Positions 17,701 to 25,196 of a stretch of DNA of 64,000 bases are shown here, piece after piece. The stretch covers positions 1-64,000 of the forward strand of contig CALGGM010000088.1 in the NCBI GenBank assembly GCA_937915925.1, read 5' to 3'. A model generated the notes under the pieces. That model saw nothing but the letters and a program-made list of their open reading frames with translations. It searched no databases and was not told where the DNA came from. The stretch comes from an uncultured Clostridia bacterium. GTDB lineage: Bacteria; Bacillota; Clostridia; Christensenellales; CAG-138. Each line of letters starts with the position of its first letter. Within the stretch, counting starts at the first letter, position 1. The position numbers and the translations under genes were made by a program.

Positions 17701-18927
17701 CGTGAAATGTTCCGGAATGGGTACACTATCCTGGCACCGCAGATGAGTCCCATCCACTTTGATATTCTGGAACCGGTATTCCGGAAATATGGCTTCAACA
17801 TTGAGGTTCTGGACAACGATAACCGTGCGGCTATCGATATGGGATTAAAATTCGTCAACAACGATGCCTGTTTCCCGTCCATCACCGTGGTGGGACAGAT
17901 CATGGACGCGGTGCTGTCCGGTCGCTATGATACCAATCGACTTGCCATCATCATGACACAGACCGGAGGCTGCTGCCGTGCGAGCAACTATGTGGGATTT
18001 ATCCGCAGAGCGCTGGACAAAGTGAACCTGTCCCACATCCCTGTGATCTCTTTGAGCGTGCAAGGGCTGGAAAAGAACAGTGGTCTCAGGATTCCACCGA
18101 AGCTGCTGTTGAAAGCGGCCCAGGGCGTTGTCTATGGTGATCTGTTCATGCGCTGCCTCTACCGTGTGCGTCCGTATGAAGTGACACCGGGATCAGCCAA
18201 CGCACTGCACCAGAAATGGAAAGATATTTGTATAGATGCCCTGACTAACGACTGCACAACACATACATACAAAAAGGTCTGTCACGGTATTGTAGAAGCC
18301 TTTGATCAGTTCCCCATCCGTGAGGATGTGGTAAAGCCGCGTGTCGGTGTTGTCGGTGAGATTTTAGTCAAGTATATGCCGCTGGCAAACAATCATCTTG
18401 TGGATCTTTTGGAGCGTGAAGGCGCTGAAGCCGTTGTGCCTGATCTGATGGATTTCATGAACTACAGCATCTATAACGGAGATTACAAGCACAAATATCT
18501 CGGCCTCGACTGGACGGCATCCGCAAAGGCCAATGCAGGCATCAGAGCGATCCGCGCATTGAGAAAGCCTGCGATTGATGCATTGGAAAGCAGCCACCGA
18601 TTTGAAGCACCTATGCCCATCGAACAAGTTGCGGAGTTGGCCAAGCCGATCCTCTCTCTGGGGAATCAGTACGGCGAGGGATGGTTCCTTACCGGTGAAA
18701 TGGTGGAGCTGCTCACCACAGGAACACCAAACATCGTGTGTATTCAGCCCTTTGCCTGCCTTCCAAACCATGTGGTCGGCAAGGGTGCGATCAAGCAACT
18801 GAAAAAGATGTATCCCTGGGCCAATATTGCCGCGGTGGATTATGACCCCGGAGCCAGTGAGGTCAACCAGCTCAATCGAATTAAGCTCATGCTGTCACAG
18901 GCAAAGAAAACCTGTCAGCAGCCCTGA
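14701..18927 (+). CDS. plsA: PlsA-like plasmalogen synthase (activase/dehydratase fusion)
   Basis: A 1408-aa cytosolic fusion of the 2-hydroxyacyl-CoA dehydratase/benzoyl-CoA reductase superfamily. Order: BadF-type activase domain 1 (GIDIGSTTVK at 7; 'CAGGTGSF' at about 124), activase domain 2 (GIDAGSTTTK at 321; 'ACSSGCGSF' at about 442), a Cys cluster 'RCGGCSNNC' (about 601), a DUF2229-type region (about 660-870, 'GRPYHIDPEINHG' at 856) and an HgdB-like region (about 1000-1400, 'TQTGGCCRASNY'). ATP-driven [4Fe-4S] activases pass low-potential electrons to the reductase part. Proteins of this size and order make plasmalogens in anaerobes (PlsA of Clostridium perfringens), reducing the sn-1 ester to a vinyl ether. 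The phospholipid genes around it support that over a CoA-ester dehydratase. Start ATG at 14701; no clear ribosome site. Confidence 0.75.
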   Translation: MHEFRAGIDIGSTTVKLAVLNENDEIIYGEYRRHHAQTQQTMAELLKSFRKRVGSCNLRCRITGSGSINLGKAINIGFVQEVVAVATALQKVAPQTDVAIELGGEDAKIIYFKGGLEERMNGVCAGGTGSFIDQMASLLQIDAAGLNAEAANYQQIYPIAARCGVFAKTDIQPLINEGATRADLAASIFQAVVNQTISGLACGKPIRGTVAFLGGPLHFLPELKKAFIRTLNLTPEHTVDPQNSHLFAALGAALEGGEAEAVGIDDLILRLENGVKVSFEMPRLPALFENRNEYADFCERHKGAIVPKGALAEYKGNCFLGIDAGSTTTKMALIGENGQLLHAFYANNQGNPIKTAMEAIEELRKLLPSGAQIVRSCSTGYGEALLKSAFSLDEGEVETVAHCTAASFFDPQVDCVLDIGGQDMKCIKLRNGCVDTVLLNEACSSGCGSFLENFANSLGYSAEDFAHEALYAPSPVDLGTRCTVFMNSNVKQAQKEGASVADISAGLAYSVIKNALYKVIKLTSASELGKHIVVQGGTFYNQAVLRAFEKIAGVDVICPDISGIMGAFGAALIAKERYHGQTTQMLSLEEIGQLTYTTKTTRCGGCSNNCMLTVNQFPNGKRHITGNRCEKAVGGDPTLRKGENLVEYKRQRIFNYPPLENAPRGTIGIPRVLNIYENYPFWATFFEKLGFRVELSPFSDRKIYELGMESIPSESECYPAKLAHGHVQWLVNQGIKTIFHPCVFYEHQEMPSAQNHYNCPIVVSYAENLKNNVEAVADGDVRYIRPFMAFTDEKTVSDRLTKLCWDEWAIDDQTVRSAVHAAWEEQRKAKEDIRRKGAEALAEMECREQKGIVLAGRPYHIDPEINHGIPELIASYGLYVFTEDSLPFDENPARPLRVLDQWVYHSRLYNAAEYVCWRDDLELVQLNSFGCGLDAVTTDQVAEILENANKLYTLLKIDEVNNLGAVRIRIRSLLAAMKMRQEQEILPYPSVSGYHRTEFTREMFRNGYTILAPQMSPIHFDILEPVFRKYGFNIEVLDNDNRAAIDMGLKFVNNDACFPSITVVGQIMDAVLSGRYDTNRLAIIMTQTGGCCRASNYVGFIRRALDKVNLSHIPVISLSVQGLEKNSGLRIPPKLLLKAAQGVVYGDLFMRCLYRVRPYEVTPGSANALHQKWKDICIDALTNDCTTHTYKKVCHGIVEAFDQFPIREDVVKPRVGVVGEILVKYMPLANNHLVDLLEREGAEAVVPDLMDFMNYSIYNGDYKHKYLGLDWTASAKANAGIRAIRALRKPAIDALESSHRFEAPMPIEQVAELAKPILSLGNQYGEGWFLTGEMVELLTTGTPNIVCIQPFACLPNHVVGKGAIKQLKKMYPWANIAAVDYDPGASEVNQLNRIKLMLSQAKKTCQQP

Positions 18928-18958
18928 AGGATTGGAGTGCTATGGATAAAAACCTGAA

Positions 18959-19138
18959 ATGACGACCATTGCTGCCCGTGGTGCATACTCCCGGCAGGAG
19001 AAGACCATGGTTTACTTCGTCCTGAACCGCTTTCAGGTAACAAGAATGCGAGAAATCGTCCATGCGATTGATCCGCTGGCGTACATTACGATTAGCGAAG
19101 TGGCGGATGTTTTTCCGGCGAATAAAGATAAAAGTTAA
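18959..19138 (+). pseudogene. YitT/DUF2179 C-terminal fragment
   Basis: Fifty-nine codons ('ARGAYSRQEKTMVYFVLNRF', 'VHAIDPLAYITISEVADVF') match the soluble C-terminal DUF2179 domain of YitT-family membrane proteins. All membrane helices are missing. It may still be translated from the ATG at 18959, but there is no ribosome site. Confidence 0.65.
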
Positions 19139-19190
19139 GCATACACCCCCAGCCATCGCGATGCGATGAAAACGAGAAAGGAAGTCAAAA

Positions 19191-19430
19191 TTGTTAGAAC
19201 TAAGAAACGTCAAAAAGGAATACCCCGCCGGCGATACTGTTGTCCATGCACTGAAAGGTATTGATCTCCAGTTCCGCAAAAGTGAGTTTGTGTCTATTTT
19301 GGGACCTTCCGGATGCGGTAAAACCACCATGTTGAACATTATCGGCGGTCTGGATCAGTACACCAGTGGTGACCTGATTATCAATGGTGTTTCCACCAAG
19401 CACTTTAAGGACCGTGACTGGGACAGCTAG
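19191..19430 (+). pseudogene. ABC transporter ATPase N-terminal fragment
   Basis: Starts TTG with GAAAGGAAG upstream. 'LELRNVKKEYPAGDTVVHALKGIDLQF', Walker A GPSGCGKT and 'NIIGGLDQYTSGDLIINGVST' are typical of LolD/MacB-type ATPases. It stops at TAG after 'KDRDWDS', where the family continues into the Q-loop; the sequence after the stop diverges. Signature motif and Walker B are absent, so it is non-functional. The next 300 bp hold only scraps of other frames. Confidence 0.7.
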
Positions 19431-19747
19431 GACAATAAAGAGCATAGAATACGTTTTGCATTTTCAGATATCAAACGATCAATCATCAGCAAGACCTTCC
19501 TGTTTGCAGCAGGAGGGGTCTTGCTGTGTCTGATAATTGCATCATTCCCTGATCTATATGATATGTTCTTTTCTGAAACGCAGTATCGTCCCATGGGGGT
19601 TCATGAGGAATTGCTGCTGAAAGCTTTATCAAGCGAATCCGTAAAAACGCTCCGCGACTTATAAATCTACTGAAAGTCGAACTACATCGTGAATATGAGC
19701 GTAAACATCCGGTGAAGGAACAGCATCCGCAACGCACACACAGAAAC

Positions 19748-19775
19748 GAGCCGGAACGGTAATCCCGTTTCGGCT
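19748..19775 (+). terminator. Terminator-like hairpin
   Basis: GAGCCGGAACGG (19748-19759) pairs with CCGTTTCGGCTC (19764-19775; one G-T pair), followed by ATTATT. Confidence 0.6.
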
Positions 19776-19933
19776 CATTATTGGTGTATTAGCATCAAAA
19801 ACGCATTGCGCTGTTTCGGCTTGTGAATAGTCCGGGAGTCTTTGTTAATTCGTAATCATTGAGATATTACATGCCTGTGACAATTCACGTAATATGCCGG
19901 ATAACTTAATGGCTTCGGCAACATGCGAAATGA

Positions 19934-19962
19934 TTGACGGCGATAGAGTGGAATGATATACT
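19934..19962 (+). promoter_or_regulatory. Candidate sigma-A promoter
   Basis: TTGACG (19934-19939), 17-bp spacer, TATACT (19957-19962). It points toward the two-component genes, about 230 bp upstream of their start. The surrounding 19776-20109 contains no gene that I can support. Confidence 0.4.
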
Positions 19963-20109
19963 AATAATATATCAGTTTAGAGATATGTTTAAACCTCAAC
20001 CGTCCTACCAGTCTTCCATGACTCGATAACGGCAAGCAGGTAGAGACCAATGAAGTGCTAACAATAGTTAGGGTTGTGTTTTGACCCCCTATTGCAGGCC
20101 CCAATGTAT

Positions 20110-20142
20110 GTTTCTTTTGAGTTTAGAAACGAACGATATAAT
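20110..20142 (+). promoter_or_regulatory. Regulon promoter d (response regulator, autoregulated)
   Basis: GTTTC (20110-20114), six bases, GTTTAGA (20121-20127); TTTTGA (20115-20120) is 16 bp from a perfect TATAAT (20137-20142). This is the best -10 among the five related promoters and lies in front of the regulator gene, suggesting positive autoregulation. Confidence 0.75.
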
Positions 20143-20188
20143 ATGGACTTGCAAGGGTTCATGCCGCGAGGTTCGGAGGAGGATCGAC

Positions 20189-20863
20189 ATGTTTCATATT
20201 TTGGTTGTTGACGACGATAAAAACACGCGAAGGTATCTACAAGCGGTGCTGGAAGCGGAAAACTACACCGTGTCGACCGCCGCAAATGGCGAGGATGCGC
20301 TTGCTGTCATGGACCAGGCGTATATCGATCTTGTCGTTTTGGATATCATGATGCCGAACATGGATGGGTATGCGTTCACGGAGATTCTTCGGAAATCGAA
20401 TAGCGAGCTCCCTGTTTTGATGGTATCCGCCAAACAGCTTCCGGCGGATCGTCACAAAGGGTTCCTTGTCGGGACTGACGATTATATGACCAAGCCAATC
20501 GATGAGACGGAACTGCTGCTGCGCATCAAAGCACTGCTGCGCAGGGCGAAAATCGCAAGCGAACGAAAAATCGAAATCGGCGATGTAACGCTTGATTACG
20601 ACAGCATGACTGTTACCAAAGGAAACGAGACGCAGATGCTTCCGCAAAAAGAGTTTCTTCTGCTGTATAAGCTGCTGTCCTATCCGGGAAAAATTTTTAC
20701 AAGGATTCAGCTAATGGATGAAATCTGGGGCACGGAGAGTAACACCGGATGGGAAACCGTGACGGTTCATATTGGACGGCTCCGCAAGCGCTTTGAAGGA
20801 TGGTCGGAATTTGAGATCGAGTCGGTCCGAGGACTCGGATACAAGGCGGTGAAGAAGGTATGA
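20189..20863 (+). CDS. OmpR/PhoB-family response regulator
   Basis: A 224-aa regulator. The receiver domain has the acidic cluster Asp8-Asp10, phosphoacceptor Asp52 in 'VVLDIMMPNMDG', and the 'VSAKQ' and 'MTKPID' switch residues. The C-terminal winged helix (about 130-224) has 'FLLLYKLLSYPGKIFTRIQLMDEIWG' and 'VTVHIGRLRKRFE', placing it in the OmpR/PhoB group, which binds direct repeats with about 11-bp spacing. The start at 20189 is fixed by GGAGGAGG 7 nt upstream. It overlaps the kinase gene by 4 bp. Its likely targets are the five GTTTC-N6-GTTTAGA promoters. Confidence 0.9.
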   Translation: MFHILVVDDDKNTRRYLQAVLEAENYTVSTAANGEDALAVMDQAYIDLVVLDIMMPNMDGYAFTEILRKSNSELPVLMVSAKQLPADRHKGFLVGTDDYMTKPIDETELLLRIKALLRRAKIASERKIEIGDVTLDYDSMTVTKGNETQMLPQKEFLLLYKLLSYPGKIFTRIQLMDEIWGTESNTGWETVTVHIGRLRKRFEGWSEFEIESVRGLGYKAVKKV

Positions 20864-21927
20864 AGCTCATTGAGCGAAAACAAAGGCTTTCACTGTTGCT
20901 GCTGTTTGCTGGGGTTGTCCTTGCGCTTTTGATTGTGACGACGTTGATCGTGAGCGCCGTCATTTTGATATTGATCGACCGCGGCGCACTGCAACTCGGC
21001 AGCACGCCGGTGAACGGCGGAAAACTGTTCGGGAATCTAATGCTGTGGAGCCTGCTGATCGGAAGCATTCTCGCATTTATAACGCTGCGATTCCCGCTGA
21101 AACCGGTCAATAGAATCTTGAACGCGATCAAGCGTCTTTCTGAGGGTGATTTTTCCACACGTCTGCAGTTTCATGGGCTACTTTCGCGTTATCCTGCCGT
21201 CGTTGAACTCTCGGATAGCTTCAATAAAATGGCGTCAGAGCTCGAACAGACGGAGCTTTTGCGTTCGGACTTCATCAATAGTTTTTCGCATGAGTTCAAG
21301 ACCCCGATCGTTTCAATTGCAGGATTTGCAAAACTGTTAAAACGGGGAAATCTTACGGAAGAAAAAAGGTCGGAATACCTAGATGCGATCGAGGAGGAAT
21401 CCGTTCGTCTGTCGCAGCTGGCGACGAACATCCTGAATCTGACCAATGTGGAAAACCAAAGCATTCTAACGAATATCGTGCGTTTCAATCTGTCGGAACA
21501 GATTCGAATCTCTGCTCTGGTGCTCGAAGCGAAATGGATGCGCAAGCACATCGACCTGTTGCTTCCGAACGAGGAGTTTTTTACTACCGGCAACGCGGAA
21601 CTGCTGGAACAGGTGTGGATCAATCTGCTGGATAACGCGATCAAGTTTTCGCCGGAATACGGCGTCATCGATGTTCAGATCAAGAACGATGCCGACCGGA
21701 TCTCGGTCAGCGTTTCCAATGTCGGTGAACCGATTCCCGAAAAAAGCATGGAGCATATCTTCAATAAATTCTATCAGGCGGATGAGTCGCATGCCACGGA
21801 AGGGAACGGTGTCGGCCTGGCCATTGTTAAGAAAATTGTCGATCTGCATAATGGAGAGGTCACGGTGCAATGCCGAGACGGGAAAACCACATTTGCCGTT
21901 TCTCTTCCGCAGGGATTCAATCCGTAG
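20860..21927 (+). CDS. Sensor histidine kinase
   Basis: A 355-aa membrane kinase. Two membrane helices (about residues 12-40 and 62-80) enclose only about 20 extracellular residues, so it probably senses the membrane itself, as other intramembrane-sensing kinases do (inference). A HAMP domain follows, then HisKA with His144 in 'FSHEFKTP', and HATPase boxes 'NLLDNAIKFSP' and 'GNGVGLAIVKKI'. It pairs with the overlapping response regulator. All catalytic motifs are intact. Confidence 0.9.
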   Translation: MKLIERKQRLSLLLLFAGVVLALLIVTTLIVSAVILILIDRGALQLGSTPVNGGKLFGNLMLWSLLIGSILAFITLRFPLKPVNRILNAIKRLSEGDFSTRLQFHGLLSRYPAVVELSDSFNKMASELEQTELLRSDFINSFSHEFKTPIVSIAGFAKLLKRGNLTEEKRSEYLDAIEEESVRLSQLATNILNLTNVENQSILTNIVRFNLSEQIRISALVLEAKWMRKHIDLLLPNEEFFTTGNAELLEQVWINLLDNAIKFSPEYGVIDVQIKNDADRISVSVSNVGEPIPEKSMEHIFNKFYQADESHATEGNGVGLAIVKKIVDLHNGEVTVQCRDGKTTFAVSLPQGFNP

Positions 21928-22043
21928 AAAAGAGCGCGTTTAGACGGCCGTTTTGTATCCCCTTTATGATTTCGGTCTAAATTGCTTGTTCTGAAGCTCA
22001 CTGCATGGTACTCTCAAAGTAATTTTATAACAGGAGAATGTCT

Positions 22044-22715
22044 ATGGATACCGACCGTCCTTCGATCCCAACCGTACAAAGCCGTCTGCGGCACGACATC
22101 CTGCGCATTCCGGAGTCCGCCTATGCCGCTTCCGGCATCGTGGTCAATGGGCGACGCCTGAAATCCTTTGTCTTTACAACCGATCTTGCCATCATCCGAA
22201 ACTGTGACGCTGATGCCGTGTTCTGCGTTTATCCGTTTACACCGCAGCAGGCGATCTCTGATGCCATCATCAAGGGTTCCTATGTGCCGGTGTTTTGCGG
22301 CGTTGGCGGCGGAACGACGAAAGGGCTTCGCACGGTCGGGCTTGCCAAGGATGTGGAAAGCCAGGGAGCGATGGGCGTTGTGCTGAATGCACCTGTCTCC
22401 GATCTGAACGTTGCTGCCGTTGCAATGGCAGTCGACATCCCAGTCATCATCACGGTGACGAACGACAATACCGATATTCAAAAACGTATCGATTCCGGCG
22501 CCTCAATTCTGAATGTTGCCGGCGGTCCCGGTACGCCGCAGCTTGTGCGAAAGATCCGCGACGCATTCCCCGATGTGCCGATCATCGCATCCGGAGGAAA
22601 TACGGATGAGCTGATTCGCATCACGATTGAAGCGGGAGCGAACGCGATCACCTACACACCGCCGTCCACAAAAGAGTTGTTCCACTCGATGATGGAACGG
22701 TATCGTGAGGGATAA
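22044..22715 (+). CDS. TIM-barrel protein, putative hydrolase
   Basis: A 223-aa single-domain alpha/beta-barrel protein. Repeating strand-loop units ('AVFCVYPFT', 'VPVFCGVGGGTTKG', 'MGVVLNAPVS', 'IPVIITVTND', 'ASILNVAGG', 'PIIASGGNTDE') end in a phosphate-binding-type 'ASGGNT', as in HisA/TrpF/ThiG-like barrels. Such genes are often labelled simply 'hydrolase'; substrate unknown. The ATG at 22044 has AGGAG 9 nt upstream; ATG 22038 is too close. It lies between the two-component genes and the radical SAM gene and may share the regulator's transcript. Confidence 0.6.
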   Translation: MDTDRPSIPTVQSRLRHDILRIPESAYAASGIVVNGRRLKSFVFTTDLAIIRNCDADAVFCVYPFTPQQAISDAIIKGSYVPVFCGVGGGTTKGLRTVGLAKDVESQGAMGVVLNAPVSDLNVAAVAMAVDIPVIITVTNDNTDIQKRIDSGASILNVAGGPGTPQLVRKIRDAFPDVPIIASGGNTDELIRITIEAGANAITYTPPSTKELFHSMMERYREG

Positions 22716-22762
22716 AGGACAGATCGTTCCCGCAATCGGTTTTTTCATCAATTCTTAAGATT

Positions 22763-22795
22763 GTTTCGTTTCGGTTTAGAAATCCTTTGTAAAAT
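22763..22795 (+). promoter_or_regulatory. Regulon promoter c (radical SAM gene)
   Basis: GTTTCGTTTCGGTTTAGA (22763-22780) carries GTTTC-N6-GTTTAGA; GTTTCG (22768-22773) is 16 bp from TAAAAT (22790-22795). Confidence 0.75.
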
Positions 22796-22824
22796 GATCT
22801 TATCAAATACAAAGGAGAACGCGC

Positions 22825-24201
22825 ATGAAAAGCAATCTCGTGAGCCGAACTGTCGTTCGTCGCGCCGTCCGAGCTGCCATCAAAGATCCGGATAAAAACA
22901 TTCCGAAGATTCTTTCGCTGGTTGAAAAAGCGGATCGGAAGGGCTTTAACAGCAGTTCCTATGCCGCGATTCGCAAGAGCCTTGAAGATCCGGAAAACAA
23001 CTGGAATATCATGATTCACAATCTGATTCGAAACACCGATCCGAACGTTCTGGAAAGCATGATGATGGCGCTCGGTTTCCATTCCGCTGTCGCGAGCGCA
23101 CATATACGGCAGGAAAGTATCCGAAAATACGGCTGCAATATTCCGTGGGCAGTGCTGATGGATCCCACTGCGGCATGCAATTTGCATTGCACCGGCTGCT
23201 GGGCGGCGGAATACGGAAAGAATACGTTCCTAACCTATGAAACGCTGGACCGGATCATTAACGAGGGGACGGAACTCGGCACTTACACCTACATCTTCTC
23301 CGGCGGCGAGCCGACCATGAGAAAGAAAGACCTGATCCGTCTCGCCGAATCGCACCCCGATTGCGCTTTTCTCGCATTTACAAACGGTACGCTTGTGGAC
23401 GAAGCGTTTGCCGACGAACTGAAGCGGGTCGGGAACTTTGCATTGGCATTCTCCATTGAGGGCAGTGAAGAGGACACGGATTTCCGCAGAGGCAAGGGAA
23501 CCTATCAGTCGGTTATCCGCGCGATGGATATTCTGCGGGAAAAGGGCGTGATTTTCGGCTTCTCCGCCTGCTATACAAGCAAGAACCTCGATACGATCGG
23601 CTCGGATGCGTTCGTGGATCTGATGATCGAAAAGGGCTGCCTGTTCGGCTGGTACTTCACCTATATTCCGGTCGGAAAAGACGCTGTTCCGGAGCTGATG
23701 GCAACGGCGGAGCAGCGTGCGTTTATGTATCGCAAAATGCGCGAATGGCGCAAAACAAAGCCCTGCTTCCTGCTTGATTTCTGGAATGACGGCGAGTATG
23801 TTCTCGGCTGTATTGCGGGCGGGCGGCACTATCTGCACATCAACGCCAACGGTGATGTTGAGCCGTGTGCGTTCATCCATTACAGTAATATCAATATCAA
23901 GGAACATTCACTTTTGGAAGCGCTGCAGAGTCCCTTGTTTATGGAGTATCGAAAGAATCAGCCCTTCAATGAAAACATGCTGCGGCCGTGCCCAATGCTC
24001 GATAATCCCGAAAAGCTGCGCGAAATGGTAAAGAATGCAGATGCGCATTCCACGGATTTCCTGGCGCCGGAAAGCGCCGAGGAGCTGACGGCAAAGACGG
24101 AAAAGGCCGCAGCGGCATGGGCTGTGAAGGCAAACGAGCTTTGGGAAGCGACCGACGAGACGGAGAAACATTCGCATAAGCGCACGCTGTATCAATCATA
24201 A
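22825..24201 (+). CDS. Radical SAM enzyme in lipid regulon
   Basis: A 458-aa radical SAM protein. The cluster motif CxxxCxxC is 'CNLHCTGCW' (about residue 117-125), followed by 'YIFSGGEPTMRKKDL' (GGEP). A C-terminal Cys set ('EYVLGCIAGG', 'DVEPCAFIHYS', 'MLRPCPML') suggests an auxiliary SPASM/Twitch-like cluster. An N-terminal helical extension of about 90 residues and a C-terminal Ala-rich tail frame the core. A GGAGAA site precedes the ATG. It is preceded by regulon promoter c and followed by CdsA, a lipid kinase and an acyltransferase. A lipid-modifying role, for example radical coupling or desaturation of acyl chains, is inferred from context; peptide modification is the alternative. Confidence 0.8.
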   Translation: MKSNLVSRTVVRRAVRAAIKDPDKNIPKILSLVEKADRKGFNSSSYAAIRKSLEDPENNWNIMIHNLIRNTDPNVLESMMMALGFHSAVASAHIRQESIRKYGCNIPWAVLMDPTAACNLHCTGCWAAEYGKNTFLTYETLDRIINEGTELGTYTYIFSGGEPTMRKKDLIRLAESHPDCAFLAFTNGTLVDEAFADELKRVGNFALAFSIEGSEEDTDFRRGKGTYQSVIRAMDILREKGVIFGFSACYTSKNLDTIGSDAFVDLMIEKGCLFGWYFTYIPVGKDAVPELMATAEQRAFMYRKMREWRKTKPCFLLDFWNDGEYVLGCIAGGRHYLHINANGDVEPCAFIHYSNINIKEHSLLEALQSPLFMEYRKNQPFNENMLRPCPMLDNPEKLREMVKNADAHSTDFLAPESAEELTAKTEKAAAAWAVKANELWEATDETEKHSHKRTLYQS

Positions 24202-24235
24202 ATATACCTCTATAATCTCGCATTCCATGCGCGGC

Positions 24236-24285
24236 AAAAAGCCGTCGGGTTTCTAATCCTCGAATCCTTCCCCGACGGCTTTTTG
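24236..24285 (+). terminator. Strong terminator after radical SAM gene
   Basis: AAAAAGCCGTCGGG (24236-24249) pairs with CCCGACGGCTTTTTG (24271-24285). The T-tract runs straight into the direct repeat of promoter e, so stop and start signals abut. Confidence 0.85.
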
Positions 24286-24317
24286 TTTACTTTGAGTTTA
24301 GATTTGTTGGGTATTGT
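24285..24317 (+). promoter_or_regulatory. Regulon promoter e (cdsA, leaderless)
   Basis: GTTTA (24285-24289), six bases, GTTTAGA (24296-24302); CTTTGA (24290-24295) is 16 bp from TATTGT (24312-24317). The cdsA ATG at 24324 is only 7 nt beyond the -10, so its transcript would start at or near the AUG; no ribosome site fits in that gap. Confidence 0.7.
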
Positions 24318-24323
24318 TACACT

Positions 24324-25151
24324 ATGGCGGATCGTGAACTGGTCAGAAGAACATGTACAGGCGCTGCGTTGACGGCTGTTGCGGCAATCGTGATTACCTT
24401 TTCAAGGATTCCTTTTGTTTCGAAATGCGCCGCTGCCTTGCTCGGCGCTTTGTCGATATTTGAGCTCTTTCGTGCATCCGGCGCATTGAATAATCGGGTT
24501 TGCCTGTCGGTCATTCTCCTTACGGCAATCGTGTTCCCATTCGTTCCGCTGCCGTGGTATCCATATGTGGCTGCAGCGGCCCTGATCGCGGAAATCAGCG
24601 TTTTTCTGCTGTTTTCGTCCCGTATAGGATCGGTCACGACCGACGGCTTGCGGCCGGCGATCCTGTTCTCGGCAACGGTCATTGTGCAGGTACGGGCGAT
24701 TGTCGAGATTCCGACGCTTTCGGACGGCAGATTGTATCTGTGCTTTGCCGTCATTCTTACGGAGCTGTCGGATATCTTTGCGTATCTGATCGGGCGGAGA
24801 TTCGGAACGCATCGGTTTTTACCGAATATCAGCCCGCATAAAACCATCGAAGGCAGCGTCGCGGGTGCTCTCGGAGGGTTTCTTTCCGGCGCGATCTTTG
24901 CACTCGTCCTTCGCTGCGGCGGCACGGATATTGCTTACGGAAAGCTGATCCTAATGACGCTCGCCGTCGTTGGGACCGGACCGTTCGGCGATCTTTGTAT
25001 GTCGGCATTCAAACGGCTTTACGGAGTCAAGGACTTTGGAACGATCCTGCCGGGACACGGTGGAATCCTGGATCGATTTGACAGTCTTTTGACCACGCTT
25101 CCCGCAACGTATCTTCTATGTGTGATCGGATGCGGTTTTATTCGATCATGA
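24324..25151 (+). CDS. cdsA: Phosphatidate cytidylyltransferase CdsA
   Basis: A 275-aa integral membrane enzyme converting phosphatidic acid and CTP to CDP-diacylglycerol, the branch point of phospholipid synthesis. It has seven or eight hydrophobic helices and the C-terminal family signature 'GPFGDLCMSAFKRLYGVKDF' with 'LPGHGGILDRFDSL' (metal-binding Asp residues). The length fits the family. It has its own regulon promoter and is followed, 45 bp on, by the second lipid kinase. Probably a stress-induced extra copy. Confidence 0.9.
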   Translation: MADRELVRRTCTGAALTAVAAIVITFSRIPFVSKCAAALLGALSIFELFRASGALNNRVCLSVILLTAIVFPFVPLPWYPYVAAAALIAEISVFLLFSSRIGSVTTDGLRPAILFSATVIVQVRAIVEIPTLSDGRLYLCFAVILTELSDIFAYLIGRRFGTHRFLPNISPHKTIEGSVAGALGGFLSGAIFALVLRCGGTDIAYGKLILMTLAVVGTGPFGDLCMSAFKRLYGVKDFGTILPGHGGILDRFDSLLTTLPATYLLCVIGCGFIRS

Positions 25152-25196
25152 CGATCGTTTAATCATTCCATATCGTTTCAAAAAGGGGGAGCCGTC

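Noticed and set aside
15676..17757. Long minus-strand open frame (693 aa) opposite the PlsA-like gene
   Set aside because: Same reasoning: the plus strand has intact activase and HgdB-like motifs; the antisense product has no recognisable domain.
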